From Caryophanales bacterium UBA1427 (lineage in GTDB: Bacteria; Bacillota_I; Bacilli_A; ML615J-28; CAG-313), in assembly GCA_002329485.1 (NCBI GenBank), contig DCTZ01000032.1, positions 17,813 to 67,730 on the forward strand: DNA of 49,918 nucleotides. The letters run 5' to 3'. Positions 1 through 9,525 of this stretch are shown here, piece by piece (the first letter of the stretch is position 1; every line of letters starts with the position of its first letter). Position numbers and translations under genes: made by a program. Below the pieces are notes generated by a model, which saw only the letters and a list, made by a program, of their open reading frames with translations, was not told the DNA's origin and ran no database searches.

Positions 1-930
<930 letters not shown>

Positions 931-971
931 TCGGATCAGAAAACACCAATAAATCAACGGATGGTAAAACC

Positions 972-1015
972 AGGATGCTTAAAGCATTATGAAGCTTTAC
1001 GCATCCTTTTTTTCA
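972..1015 (+). terminator. Rho-independent terminator after tuf
   Basis: A 14-base arm at 972-985 pairs with 994-1007 (one mismatch), with a short loop and then a run of T. It closes the tuf transcript. Confidence 0.9.
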
Positions 1016-1045
1016 TTCTTTTTTGAATTATTTTTTGGGTAAAAA

Positions 1046-1054
1046 TGATATAAT
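1046..1054 (+). promoter_or_regulatory. Extended -10 promoter for the 1099 operon
   Basis: TGATATAAT is a perfect extended -10 (TGnTATAAT) between the tuf terminator and the next gene. The best -35 candidate, TTGAAT at 1023-1028, is spaced too far (20 bases), so recognition would rest on the TG motif. Confidence 0.6.
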
Positions 1055-1098
1055 ATATCTAATTAGGAAACAATAGAGTTAATAAACGAGGAGTCAAT

Positions 1099-1866
1099 AT
1101 GAAAAGACGGTCTTTTTCCACTTTGCTGATTGGTGCGATTGCTTCGGTTGTTGCCATGGTAATCGGAGTTATTTCCATGATTATCGAAAATTATCTGCTT
1201 TTCGGCGGAATTGCGCTCTTTTTGGCGGGCTCTTTATCGCTCGGCGGTTCTTTGATCGGTTATTACCATCATGACCGGTTCGGGGGAATCATCGTGCTCG
1301 GCAGCACCTTACTTTATTATTTCACATTGTTAATCTTCAACACTTACGCCTCGCTCTATTATTTTTATCAGGCTTTGTGGTTAAACGGTTTGCTTTTGAT
1401 GCTTTGCGGCTTTATTTGGCTGGCGGGGATCTTGTCTATTTACCGGATGGAAATCAACGGCACGAAGTTTGACAACAGTGTTTTAGGAGTCAGACCTTCC
1501 CGAAATCTGTTGGTTATTATTTTGGGAATCGCTTCGCTGATTGCGGGCTTTATCGTCGTTATTCAGCAACTAAGCGTCGGTTTCATCATCTCCAGCATCG
1601 CTTTGATTATCGCAATGGGATTTTTGGCTACGGGTTTGTTTATTTCCGAAATGTACCACACCCGTTTGGGATCGCTTTTGATGAGCGCATCTTTATGGTT
1701 TGTGTTAGCGGTGGTGGTAGTGGAAATCAATGCCACCAATGTCGGAATCATTTTTTTGCTGATAGCAATCACTCTTTATATCTTGACCGTAATTGCCGAA
1801 TGGTGCGGCATCGTAAAACCGGGGACGGAAGTTCATATCGGACCGAAACCGTATCGAGGTAAATAA
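1099..1866 (+). CDS. Unknown polytopic membrane protein (255 aa)
   Basis: I do not recognise a family. The protein is almost entirely hydrophobic, with about eight predicted membrane segments (near residues 8-30, 33-55, 62-82, 88-115, 136-155, 158-180, 190-208 and 212-235) and a short basic C-terminal tail. No catalytic motif is apparent. The start follows GAGGAG by a normal distance. It is the first gene of a likely operon with tatD, whose start lies one base after this stop, and with the lipoprotein protease. The gene is convincing by its RBS, promoter and tight downstream coupling; the function is open. Confidence 0.85.
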   Translation: MKRRSFSTLLIGAIASVVAMVIGVISMIIENYLLFGGIALFLAGSLSLGGSLIGYYHHDRFGGIIVLGSTLLYYFTLLIFNTYASLYYFYQALWLNGLLLMLCGFIWLAGILSIYRMEINGTKFDNSVLGVRPSRNLLVIILGIASLIAGFIVVIQQLSVGFIISSIALIIAMGFLATGLFISEMYHTRLGSLLMSASLWFVLAVVVVEINATNVGIIFLLIAITLYILTVIAEWCGIVKPGTEVHIGPKPYRGK

Positions 1867-1867
1867 T

Positions 1868-2632
1868 ATGTATATCGACACACATGTTCACTTAAACGAT
1901 GAAAGATTCAAGGACCGCTTGGAGGAAATTATTTCCGAAGCGGAAGAAGCAGGCGTAAGCCGTTTTATCTGCGTGGGATACAATTTGCAAACTTCGCAGG
2001 AAGCATTGAAAATCGCTTCAGAAAAACCTCAGGTCTATGCTTCGCTCGGATTTCATCCGACCGAAATCAAAGGCCTTCAGGAAAAAGATTACCTTTGGCT
2101 TGAGGAAATGGCTCAAAACGAAAAAGTCCTCGCAATCGGCGAGTGCGGTTTTGATTTCCATTGGGAAACCACGACCAAAGAAGAACAATACGAAGCTTTT
2201 GTCCGGCAAATCGCGATTGCCAAAAAAATCAAAAAACCTTTAATCATTCACTGCCGCGACGCCATGCAACTGACGCTAGAAGTTTTGATCAGTCAGAACG
2301 CCCGCGAAGTGGGCGGCGTCATGCACTCCTATTCGGGAAGCAAAGAAATGGCACCGCTTTTTATCAAAGAAAATTTTATGATCGGAATCGGGGGACCGGT
2401 AACCTTCTTAAATGCCAAAGCACCGAAAGAAGTTGTTGCCTCTATCGACGAAAATTATCTGTTGTCGGAAACCGATGCGCCTTACTTGGCCCCGCATCCC
2501 TACCGGGGAAAAGAAAACCGACCGGTTTATATTCCTTTGATTGTGGCCAAGATGGCTGAGCTTCGGGGTACCGATCAAACCATACTCGCAAAAACAATAA
2601 TGAACAATGCGCGAAAGTTATTCAAAATTTAA
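1868..2632 (+). CDS. tatD: TatD family metal-dependent hydrolase
   Basis: TatD proteins are TIM-barrel metallohydrolases with 3'-5' exonuclease or DNase activity in the cytoplasm. The 254-residue length is standard. Metal ligands are visible in order: HVH at 6-8, E92 in IGECGFDFHW, H128 in LIIHCRD, H153 in VMHSYSG and D203 in SETDAPYLAPHP. The RBS (GAGGT) overlaps the end of the preceding gene, so the two are translationally close. In many Bacillota this gene sits near rnmV and ksgA; that context is absent here. Confidence 0.95.
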   Translation: MYIDTHVHLNDERFKDRLEEIISEAEEAGVSRFICVGYNLQTSQEALKIASEKPQVYASLGFHPTEIKGLQEKDYLWLEEMAQNEKVLAIGECGFDFHWETTTKEEQYEAFVRQIAIAKKIKKPLIIHCRDAMQLTLEVLISQNAREVGGVMHSYSGSKEMAPLFIKENFMIGIGGPVTFLNAKAPKEVVASIDENYLLSETDAPYLAPHPYRGKENRPVYIPLIVAKMAELRGTDQTILAKTIMNNARKLFKI

Positions 2633-2644
2633 GGAGGAACGGAA

Positions 2645-3493
2645 ATGAAAAAACGAATTTTTTACACCTTAATCATTGTATTCACTTTGATTTCGCTTTC
2701 CGGGTGCATGTTTCTTTTTCGCGATAAGCATACCGAAAATAACGTAATTACCAAAAAAATCGATGTCGGGTCGATTACCGTGGAAGATCTCCAAACTTTG
2801 GTTCAGGAAACCATCGCCAAAGTGGAAAACACGGTCATCGCCATTACGTATACCGAAGGCGTCTTTCCCCAAACCACTTCCTTGGGAAGCGGGGTTATCA
2901 TCGAACGCCATACTGTTTTGAAAGATCCAACCAAACCCGAAGCCGATGACAATATCGACTATTACGATTACCTGGTAGTTACCAACCGTCACGTGGTAAT
3001 GTATAAAACTCGTTTGGCCCGCAATTTGAAAGTTTATTTGGGCAATGTCGACTTAAGCATCGATGCCTCTTGCGTCTATTATGACCGAAATGTCGATTTG
3101 GCCCTCGTAAACTTCAAATCGACGGTCTATTTACCGGTTGCGCTAATCGGCGACAGCACGACACTCAAAAAAGGTTCTTTCGCGATTGCCTTGGGAAATC
3201 CATATGACTTAAGCTTTTATTCCTCGGCTACTTTCGGTATTGTCAGTCATCCTTTGCGTTATCTGACCGACGATATTTTCAACAGTACCTCAACCAAGGA
3301 AAATGTTTATATTCAGCACGATGTTGCCATCAATTCGGGTAACAGCGGCGGCGGATTGTTCGATATTTACGGTAATTTGATCGGAATCAACACGATGAAA
3401 ATTATCGGTCAAGACAACGATATCGAAAACATGGGTTTCAGCATCCCCAGCGAAACCGTCAAACAAATCGTCGCCAAATACAAAGCACAATAA
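2645..3493 (+). CDS. Lipoprotein trypsin-like serine protease (S1C/HtrA-like, no PDZ)
   Basis: This is a predicted extracytoplasmic serine protease anchored as a lipoprotein. A 20-residue signal peptide ends in the lipobox LSGC, with Cys21 as the lipidation site. The chymotrypsin-fold triad is visible: H116 in VVTNRHVV, D151 in NVDLALVNF and S234 in INSGNSGGGLFD. The protein ends about 45 residues after the catalytic serine, so it lacks the C-terminal PDZ domain of DegP/HtrA. That suggests a simpler protease with no allosteric peptide sensor. The RBS is AAGGAGG. It is the last gene of the 1099-3493 unit and is followed by a shared terminator. Confidence 0.88.
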   Translation: MKKRIFYTLIIVFTLISLSGCMFLFRDKHTENNVITKKIDVGSITVEDLQTLVQETIAKVENTVIAITYTEGVFPQTTSLGSGVIIERHTVLKDPTKPEADDNIDYYDYLVVTNRHVVMYKTRLARNLKVYLGNVDLSIDASCVYYDRNVDLALVNFKSTVYLPVALIGDSTTLKKGSFAIALGNPYDLSFYSSATFGIVSHPLRYLTDDIFNSTSTKENVYIQHDVAINSGNSGGGLFDIYGNLIGINTMKIIGQDNDIENMGFSIPSETVKQIVAKYKAQ

Positions 3494-3500
3494 AAAAAAG

Positions 3501-3534
3501 AGGCTTGACAAGGTAAGAACCGTCAAGCCTTTCT
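3501..3534. terminator. Bidirectional terminator between convergent genes
   Basis: Arms 3501-3509 and 3522-3530 are a perfect 9-bp stem, with an A-run on the left and a T-rich run on the right. It can end transcription of both the protease and the penicillin-binding protein, whose stop codon lies 5 bases away. Confidence 0.85.
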
Positions 3535-5469
3535 TTATTGATACAATAAGCGAATATACCAGGGGATATTGGATGTGCGGAAATACAAGGGTTTCGTGTA
3601 ATCGTAATCGCCCGGGTAAAAACCCGTCATCGGATTTAAGTAAACCGAAATCACGTCATCCGGGGTTTCGTACCAAGCGGTTTCGATGGTATCGAGATAT
3701 CCTTCGATAATATCGGCCCAGAGGTATTTGCCGAAATTCAAATCCGCGTAATTTTCAATCGGCCGGTTGTCGTCATAACCCGTCCAAACCCCGACCACGA
3801 CGTCGGGATTGAAACCCATCATCCAGTTGTCGGTATCGGTAGTCCCGGATTTACCCGAAACGGTATGGTTCAGTAAAGATGCGATTCTTCCTCCGGTAGG
3901 ACGGATATTGTAAGTCATACGATTGTCGAAAGTCGAAGTCATGGCTTGGTTAAGCAAAAAGACATTGGAGGAATGGGCGATTTTTCGTTCTTCGGGAGTG
4001 TCTTTCTCGTAAAGAACCAAACCGTCGAAAGTTGTGACTTTGGTAATAAAGGTCGGCTCGACTTGGACGCCCAGATTGGCCAGGGTGGCGTAGCCTTGGG
4101 TCAGTTCCTGAAGGCTTACTTCATAGGTTCCAAGCGCCAAAGACGGAATGGCCGGAATATCGCCGCTGAAACCGAAACGCTTTAAGGTTGTGGCCATTTT
4201 TTCTTCGCCCAAAAATAAATGGGTTTTCATGGCGTAGATATTGTCGCTGGTGGCAATGGCGTAAACCATGGAAATATGGGTATGAGGATAAATACTTTGA
4301 AAGTTTTTGGGGGAATACGAACCCGTGCTAAGGTAAAAGGTCGTCGGTTCGCTTAAGAAGGTCGTGCTTTGGGTAAAGCCGTTTTCCAAAGCGGTTAAAT
4401 ACAAAAAAGGTTTGATGGCCGAACCCGGCTGCCTGACGCTGTCGGTTGCCCGGTTGTAACTGCTTTTCAGATAATCTTTCCCCCCGATAACATTCAGGAC
4501 ATGGCCGTTTTTGGGATTCATGACGTAAATCGCGACCTCGATATCGGAATCGGGCAAGCGGTTTTTTAAACTCTGCTGGATTACGGTATTGAGACGGCGG
4601 TCCAGCGTGGTGTAGACTTTTAAGCCTTTGTAGGCATAATCGTTCAGCCAGGGCATTTTTTGCAATTCTCTCAAAACCAAATCCTGAAAATAAGGCGCAT
4701 TGACGCTTTCGGTGTTTTGATTGATTCCGACGACGCTGATGTCCTGATCGTAACAGGACAGGTATTCTTCTTCGGAAATTACTTGTTCTTCCAAAAGTTC
4801 GTTCAGAATTAAATTTCTGCGCGTTTTGTTTTGAACGGGGTTTTTCAGCGGGGAGTAATGCCCTGGACTTTTGGGAATACTAGCAAGCGCGCAGGCTTCG
4901 ATTAAATTGATTTCGCTTGCGTGTTTGTTGAAATAGAATAAACTCGCATCTTCGATTCCGTAGATGCCGTGGTCGAAATAAATGGTATTCAAGTAACCTT
5001 CCAAAATTTCTTCTTTGGAATATTTGTTTTCGAAATTGATGGCAATCATCGCTTCGTAGAGTTTGCGTTTGACGGTTTTTTCGTGGCTCAAAAAAACATT
5101 TTTGATATATTGTTGCGTGATGGTCGAAGCTCCCTGTGAAAACTCCCGGTCTCGGATATTGGCTAACAGCGCTCCGGCAATCCGGATAAAATCGACTCCC
5201 GGGTGTTCAAAGAAGCGCTTGTCTTCCACCGTCACAAACGCCTGCAAAATCGGGAGGGAGATTTTGTCTAAGGTCACATAGGATTGTTTTTTGTTGTTGC
5301 AGACGGACAAATATTTCTCACCGCTGTTATCGTACAGTTCGATATTGGCGATAACCGGCATTTCGTATTGCAAATTATGGTTGATGATTGAAAAACTGAT
5401 AACCGCAATCGCAAAGACGGCCACAAACCCAATCAAAACAAACAACATGACTTTCAAAAATTTACGCAA
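3535..5469 (-). CDS. Class A penicillin-binding protein (transglycosylase/transpeptidase)
   Basis: This bifunctional enzyme polymerises glycan strands from lipid II and crosslinks peptides on the outer face of the membrane. Residues 8-30 form the membrane anchor. The GT51 transglycosylase domain follows, with catalytic E82 in EDKRFFEHPG and QGASTITQQYIKN at 112-124. The transpeptidase domain has S350xxK353 (GSAIKP), SDN at 408-410 and KSGT at 540-543, so all catalytic motifs are intact. At 644 residues it is compact and has no PASTA or fibronectin tail. The start is TTG, preceded by AAAGGA at about 9 bases. A downstream ATG at codon 8 would remove part of the anchor's basic flank and is less likely. 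Confidence 0.95.
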   Translation of the reverse strand: MRKFLKVMLFVLIGFVAVFAIAVISFSIINHNLQYEMPVIANIELYDNSGEKYLSVCNNKKQSYVTLDKISLPILQAFVTVEDKRFFEHPGVDFIRIAGALLANIRDREFSQGASTITQQYIKNVFLSHEKTVKRKLYEAMIAINFENKYSKEEILEGYLNTIYFDHGIYGIEDASLFYFNKHASEINLIEACALASIPKSPGHYSPLKNPVQNKTRRNLILNELLEEQVISEEEYLSCYDQDISVVGINQNTESVNAPYFQDLVLRELQKMPWLNDYAYKGLKVYTTLDRRLNTVIQQSLKNRLPDSDIEVAIYVMNPKNGHVLNVIGGKDYLKSSYNRATDSVRQPGSAIKPFLYLTALENGFTQSTTFLSEPTTFYLSTGSYSPKNFQSIYPHTHISMVYAIATSDNIYAMKTHLFLGEEKMATTLKRFGFSGDIPAIPSLALGTYEVSLQELTQGYATLANLGVQVEPTFITKVTTFDGLVLYEKDTPEERKIAHSSNVFLLNQAMTSTFDNRMTYNIRPTGGRIASLLNHTVSGKSGTTDTDNWMMGFNPDVVVGVWTGYDDNRPIENYADLNFGKYLWADIIEGYLDTIETAWYETPDDVISVYLNPMTGFYPGDYDYTKPLYFRTSNIPWYIRLLYQ

Positions 5470-5562
5470 GGTTTTTCATCCTTTCCGAAACAACTTTCTT
5501 TTCATCAATTATTATTAGTCAAATCGGTTCGGCTATGCAACAATCGCCAATCATAAATCAGC

Positions 5563-5594
5563 AAAAAAAACTGATTAAAAAAGTTTTTAATCAG
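5563..5594 (-). terminator. Terminator of the small minus-strand gene at 5612-5926
   Basis: Read on the minus strand, an 11-bp stem (5584-5594 with 5571-5581) is followed by eight T (complement of 5563-5570). Confidence 0.8.
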
Positions 5595-5611
5595 CAAGGA
5601 AAATCTTTTTA

Positions 5612-5926
5612 TTAATCACCTTCGATAATAAATCCAATCGCCCGGTCATAGGCTTCCGGGCTATCCACATAGAAAATATTTTCGCAGGCCGTTTGCCGGT
5701 AAAAATTGACAACCGGAAGGCCGTTTTCCGAAAGCAACAGGTTTTGTCGATCGCTTTTGATTAACGAAAAATCCCGTATCAGTAAATAATCGAAATAGAT
5801 TGCTTCGCTTTCTGTTTGCAAGGTGTGATCATCGGTTAAATCACCGGCTTGAATCACTTCTTTGATTCTAATGTTATCCGGGATTTTTATTGGTTGACCG
5901 AGGACGCCCAAAATGACAATATCCAT
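5612..5926 (-). CDS. Small protein of unknown function (104 aa)
   Basis: I do not recognise this protein. It is soluble, mixed alpha/beta in character, acidic, with no signal peptide or metal motif. The gene looks real: it has AAGGAG upstream of ATG, a consensus sigma-A promoter (TTGACA, 17 bases, TAGAAT) and its own terminator, so it is transcribed alone. The beginning (VILGVLGQPIKIP) resembles a short beta-hairpin, but that is only an impression. Confidence 0.7.
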   Translation of the reverse strand: MDIVILGVLGQPIKIPDNIRIKEVIQAGDLTDDHTLQTESEAIYFDYLLIRDFSLIKSDRQNLLLSENGLPVVNFYRQTACENIFYVDSPEAYDRAIGFIIEGD

Positions 5927-5985
5927 GGTTTTCTCCTTTTTAAATACGAATTTGTTTTTACAAAAGAAACTTTACCTTAGTCATA

Positions 5986-6014
5986 ATTCTAACACGACCC
6001 CCAAAGGATGTCAA
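5986..6014 (-). promoter_or_regulatory. Sigma-A promoter for the 104-aa gene
   Basis: On the minus strand TTGACA (6009-6014) and TAGAAT (5986-5991) are separated by exactly 17 bases. Confidence 0.75.
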
Positions 6015-6068
6015 GCAGTTAGGGAGATTTCGGCGGTTTTTACCGAAAAAAGTTAAAGTATGAAAAAC

Positions 6069-6097
6069 TTTTCAAATGCGCCAATATATGGTATAAT
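6069..6097 (+). promoter_or_regulatory. Extended -10 promoter for the zinc-ribbon CPBP gene
   Basis: TGGTATAAT occupies 6089-6097. A weak -35, TTTTCA at 6069-6074, is 17 bases upstream of the hexamer. Confidence 0.65.
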
Positions 6098-6117
6098 TGA
6101 TAAGTAAGGTGAACATC

Positions 6118-6957
6118 ATGAAAATAAGATGCGAAAAATGTTATCGGATTTTAAACGATAACGAAGTTTACTGCACCAGGTGCGGCGAGTTTAGTCCCAA
6201 AATCCAGGCTCAAATGGAAGGTAAGACTGCTCCTTCGCAAAGCAAAAAGTACCTCACCCAACTGTTCCTGGCTTTCTTCGTGGCCTTTTTTTTAAACGGC
6301 ATTTTAATCGTTGTTTTCAGCGTTTTTTTCGACCGCTTTTTTCCCAATACCCCTTACGGGGACCTGGATGAACGCCTCCCCGCATCCATCACTCTGTTTT
6401 CGCATACTTATGCCTTTTTAGTATCGTCCATAGCCCTTTTGGCTATGCTGCTTTTTATATATCGGAAAAAGATTCTCAAAGTCATCGGTTCTTTTTATTC
6501 CGGCGAAATTCTCTATGCTTTATGGTTTGGCGTTTTCGGCTTAATGCTTTTCGCCTTTTTAATCGCCAAAACCCCTATCAGTTTTATTCCGTCCTTTTTT
6601 CAACGGGTTATCGAAAATCCGGGCGATTTGATTGCCTTTATTTCCCCGCGTGCCTATGTTAAAATCTTTGTCGCTTTAATCTGTTACGCTTTTATCGAGG
6701 AAGTAATTTTTCGGTATGCTTTGGTGGAAATATTGGACGAAGCGACCATTTTGCCGGAAGTTGTCGTTGTATTGATTATCGCTTTAGGCGGGGCATTTTT
6801 CGATTGGCTCGCTTTTGGATTCAATATGCCGATGATTATCGGCAATCTTCTGTTGCAAATCTTTTTGTCGGTGACTTTTCTTTTCTTTCGCCGCAAAATC
6901 TTTTTCAATCTCGTTTTCCGAGTTCTATTGATTTCCCTGATTTTTATCATTTTGTAA
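6118..6957 (+). CDS. Zinc-ribbon membrane protein, CPBP-protease-like
   Basis: The start at 6118 follows AAGGTGA; an in-frame start at 6097 lies inside the promoter -10 and is rejected. An N-terminal zinc ribbon (C5xxC8 and C19xxC22) is followed by about six to eight membrane segments. FIEEVIFR at residues 192-199 matches the first signature (EExxxR) of the CPBP/Rce1 intramembrane protease family. The family's later histidine motifs (FxxxH and Hxxx[NB]) are not visible: the expected region reads ALGGAFFDWLAFG, with Asp where His is usual. It may therefore be a non-catalytic or altered member. ychF follows after 14 bases, so they may be co-transcribed. Confidence 0.8.
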   Translation: MKIRCEKCYRILNDNEVYCTRCGEFSPKIQAQMEGKTAPSQSKKYLTQLFLAFFVAFFLNGILIVVFSVFFDRFFPNTPYGDLDERLPASITLFSHTYAFLVSSIALLAMLLFIYRKKILKVIGSFYSGEILYALWFGVFGLMLFAFLIAKTPISFIPSFFQRVIENPGDLIAFISPRAYVKIFVALICYAFIEEVIFRYALVEILDEATILPEVVVVLIIALGGAFFDWLAFGFNMPMIIGNLLLQIFLSVTFLFFRRKIFFNLVFRVLLISLIFIIL

Positions 6958-6971
6958 GGAGCAAGATTACT

Positions 6972-8069
6972 ATGAGTTTAACCGCAGGTATTGTTGGTTT
7001 ACCGAATGTGGGAAAATCCACCCTTTTCAATGCCATAACCAAATCCAAAGTTTTGGCCGAAAATTATCCGTTTGCCACCATCGAGCCGAATGTGGGAATC
7101 GTCGAAATCAACGACCCCCGCGTCGATGAATTGGTGAAAATTTATAATCCCCGCAGCGTCGTCAGAACAACTTTCTCGTTTACGGATATTGCGGGGCTGG
7201 TGAAGGGGGCAAGCCGAGGCGAAGGTCTCGGTAACCAGTTTTTGTCCCATATCCGAAACGTCGATGCGATTTGCCACGTCGTGCGCTGCTTCGACGATCC
7301 CAATATCACCCATGTGGACGGATCGGTCGATCCATCCCGCGACATCGAAACCATTCAGTTGGAATTGATTTTTGCGGATCTCGAGATGATCGAAAAACGG
7401 ATTCCGAAAATCGAAAAGAAAGCCCAACTGAAAGTGGACGACGAAGCGGTCACGGAATACGATTTGCTGCTAAAACTGAAAGAACATCTCTTAAAAGGAA
7501 AACCGGCACGCAGTTTAACCTACAGCGACCGGGAAGTGTTGCTTCTTAAACACTATCAGCTTCTGACGATGAAGCCGGTCGTGTATGTGGCCAATGTCGG
7601 CGAACTCGATGTGGTAAAAGGCAATGCCTATGTCGACGAAGTCAAAAAAATCGCTATCCAGGAACGAAGCGAAGTCTTGACGATTTGCGCCAAAATCGAA
7701 GAAGAACTGGCTGATTTGGAACCCGAAGACAAAGCCATGTTTTTGGCCGAAATGGGCTTAAACGAAAGCGGCCTCGACCGATTGGTAAAAACGACTTATT
7801 ATTTGTTGGAACTTGCCACTTTCCTGACCGCCGGCGAAAAAGAAGTCCGGGCTTGGACTTTCAAACGCGGCATGAAAGCACCGGAATGCGCCGGTATCAT
7901 CCACACCGATTTCGAACGGGGCTTTATCCGTGCCGAAATCATGTCTTTCGACGATTTGATGAAATACGGCAATGTCGCCAAAGTCAAAGAAGCGGGACGC
8001 TACCGAATCGAAGGAAAAGATTATGTCGTTCAGGACGGAGATATTATATATTTTCGCTTTAATGTTTGA
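6972..8069 (+). CDS. ychF: Ribosome-binding P-loop ATPase/GTPase YchF (OLA1 family)
   Basis: YchF is a universally conserved Obg-related translation factor that prefers ATP. The start at 6972 follows AAGGAG and gives 365 residues, the family length. G1 is GLPNVGKST at 8-16, G3 is DIAG, and the NxxE in place of NKxD (NVGE) is the feature that shifts specificity to ATP. The C-terminal TGS domain ends in VQDGDIIYFRFNV. The longer reading frame beginning at 6804 only overlaps the preceding gene and is not used. Confidence 0.97.
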   Translation: MSLTAGIVGLPNVGKSTLFNAITKSKVLAENYPFATIEPNVGIVEINDPRVDELVKIYNPRSVVRTTFSFTDIAGLVKGASRGEGLGNQFLSHIRNVDAICHVVRCFDDPNITHVDGSVDPSRDIETIQLELIFADLEMIEKRIPKIEKKAQLKVDDEAVTEYDLLLKLKEHLLKGKPARSLTYSDREVLLLKHYQLLTMKPVVYVANVGELDVVKGNAYVDEVKKIAIQERSEVLTICAKIEEELADLEPEDKAMFLAEMGLNESGLDRLVKTTYYLLELATFLTAGEKEVRAWTFKRGMKAPECAGIIHTDFERGFIRAEIMSFDDLMKYGNVAKVKEAGRYRIEGKDYVVQDGDIIYFRFNV

Positions 8070-8088
8070 TAAATAGGGGGATGGATGA

Positions 8089-9525
8089 ATGGATCAAAAC
8101 GCTTATTTTGAAAAAGGTTTGGCGATTGTGCGCCGCCTAAACGAATGTACTTATGAAGCCTATTTGGTGGGCGGAATCGTGCGCGATTTTCTGATGCATA
8201 TGCCGTTTACCGATATCGACATTGCCACCAGCGCAACCCCCGAACAAATTCTGGAAGTTTTCCCCGATGCCTCGACCGAATACATGACCATGGGAACCAT
8301 GTCGGTTCGGTTGGACGGCTATAAATTCGAAATCGCAACCTTTAGAAGCGAAGTTTACACGGTATCGCGAAAACCGTCGGAAATCCATTATTCTTTGAAA
8401 TTGCAAGACGATATCATGCGGCGGGATTTCACTATCAACGGTTTGGGAATGTCCGCTTCGCAAAAGATTATTGATTTTTGCGGGGGAAAGAAAGATTTGC
8501 AAAAAGGCATCATTCGCACCATTGCCCGACCGAAAAAGAGTTTCCGCGAAGATCCTTTGCGCATCTTGCGTGCTTTTTCCCTGATGGCCCGTTTTAACTT
8601 CCGATTGGCCCATGCGACCAAAATCGGTATCAAACAAACCAAAAAATACTTAATCGAGGTATCCGATTATAAAGTTTCGGCCGAACTCAGAAAAATTTTC
8701 GAAGCGCCCTACGGCAAAAAAACGCTCAGGCGGATGAAAAGACTGGGCCTGCTTCCGCATTTAAAATACTACGGGGAAGGCATACCTTATTTAATCAAAC
8801 GTTTCGGCGAATTGACCATTTTGGAAAAAATGGCGATCTGTTTCAAACGTTCGGGAAACTTTCCGACGATTCATGCCTTAACCCACCAGGAAATGAAAGA
8901 CGTACAAAGTTTGGTGGATTTGTCCAATGAACTCGAAAAAACGGATGCGACGCCGCTGATGGTTTATCACCACGGCGTGGACAAACTGCGGCAAGCGGAC
9001 CAAATCAATGTGCTCTTGGTTAAAGATTACAAAAGCAAAGCCAAACAGATTACCAAAGTGCAAAAACAGACCGTTTTTGTTTCGAACAGCCAAATGGCTT
9101 TCAAAGCCCAAAATTTAATCGAACTTACCGGAGGAGTAACCGGACCGTTTGTGGGCGAAATCATCGAATCATTGAAAGAACAGATTATCAGCGGAATTAT
9201 TCCGAACGAATTCGAAGTTTTGAAAACCGAAGCCTTACGCCAATACGAACTCTACCAACAAAAACCCAAAACCAAAGAAAAAGTTAATTATACTCCGGTC
9301 AAACATGCGGAAAAAGAAGAGTTTGATGCAGAACTGTTCAATCAGTACAAACGGGAATTTGCGCTTCGTTTCGAAGAAAATCTGGCCCTGATTCATGATT
9401 TCGACAAAAAGCCGAAAGCCGAACAGGAAGCAATCAAAAAACAGGTCCGGGAAGCCGTTCATACCTTATTGGTAAAACAAAAACCGGAATACAAGAAATT
9501 CGAGGTAAACAAAGATGAAATTTAA
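8089..9525 (+). CDS. cca: CCA-adding tRNA nucleotidyltransferase with C-terminal extension
   Basis: This enzyme adds or repairs the 3' CCA of tRNAs. The class II nucleotidyltransferase head is clear: YLVGGIVRDFL, then the catalytic pair in TDIDIAT, then RRDFTINGLG. The neck and body follow. At 478 residues the protein is about 80 longer than the Bacillus enzyme; the extra Lys/Glu-rich C-terminal segment has no motif I know. The RBS is a G-run 8 bases before ATG. The 3' end overlaps yhaM by 11 bases, so the two RNA 3'-end enzymes are coupled. Confidence 0.93.
   Translation: MDQNAYFEKGLAIVRRLNECTYEAYLVGGIVRDFLMHMPFTDIDIATSATPEQILEVFPDASTEYMTMGTMSVRLDGYKFEIATFRSEVYTVSRKPSEIHYSLKLQDDIMRRDFTINGLGMSASQKIIDFCGGKKDLQKGIIRTIARPKKSFREDPLRILRAFSLMARFNFRLAHATKIGIKQTKKYLIEVSDYKVSAELRKIFEAPYGKKTLRRMKRLGLLPHLKYYGEGIPYLIKRFGELTILEKMAICFKRSGNFPTIHALTHQEMKDVQSLVDLSNELEKTDATPLMVYHHGVDKLRQADQINVLLVKDYKSKAKQITKVQKQTVFVSNSQMAFKAQNLIELTGGVTGPFVGEIIESLKEQIISGIIPNEFEVLKTEALRQYELYQQKPKTKEKVNYTPVKHAEKEEFDAELFNQYKREFALRFEENLALIHDFDKKPKAEQEAIKKQVREAVHTLLVKQKPEYKKFEVNKDEI

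Noticed and set aside
6804..6971. N-terminal extension of ychF
   Set aside because: It overlaps the end of the CPBP-like gene; the standard YchF start with its RBS is at 6972.
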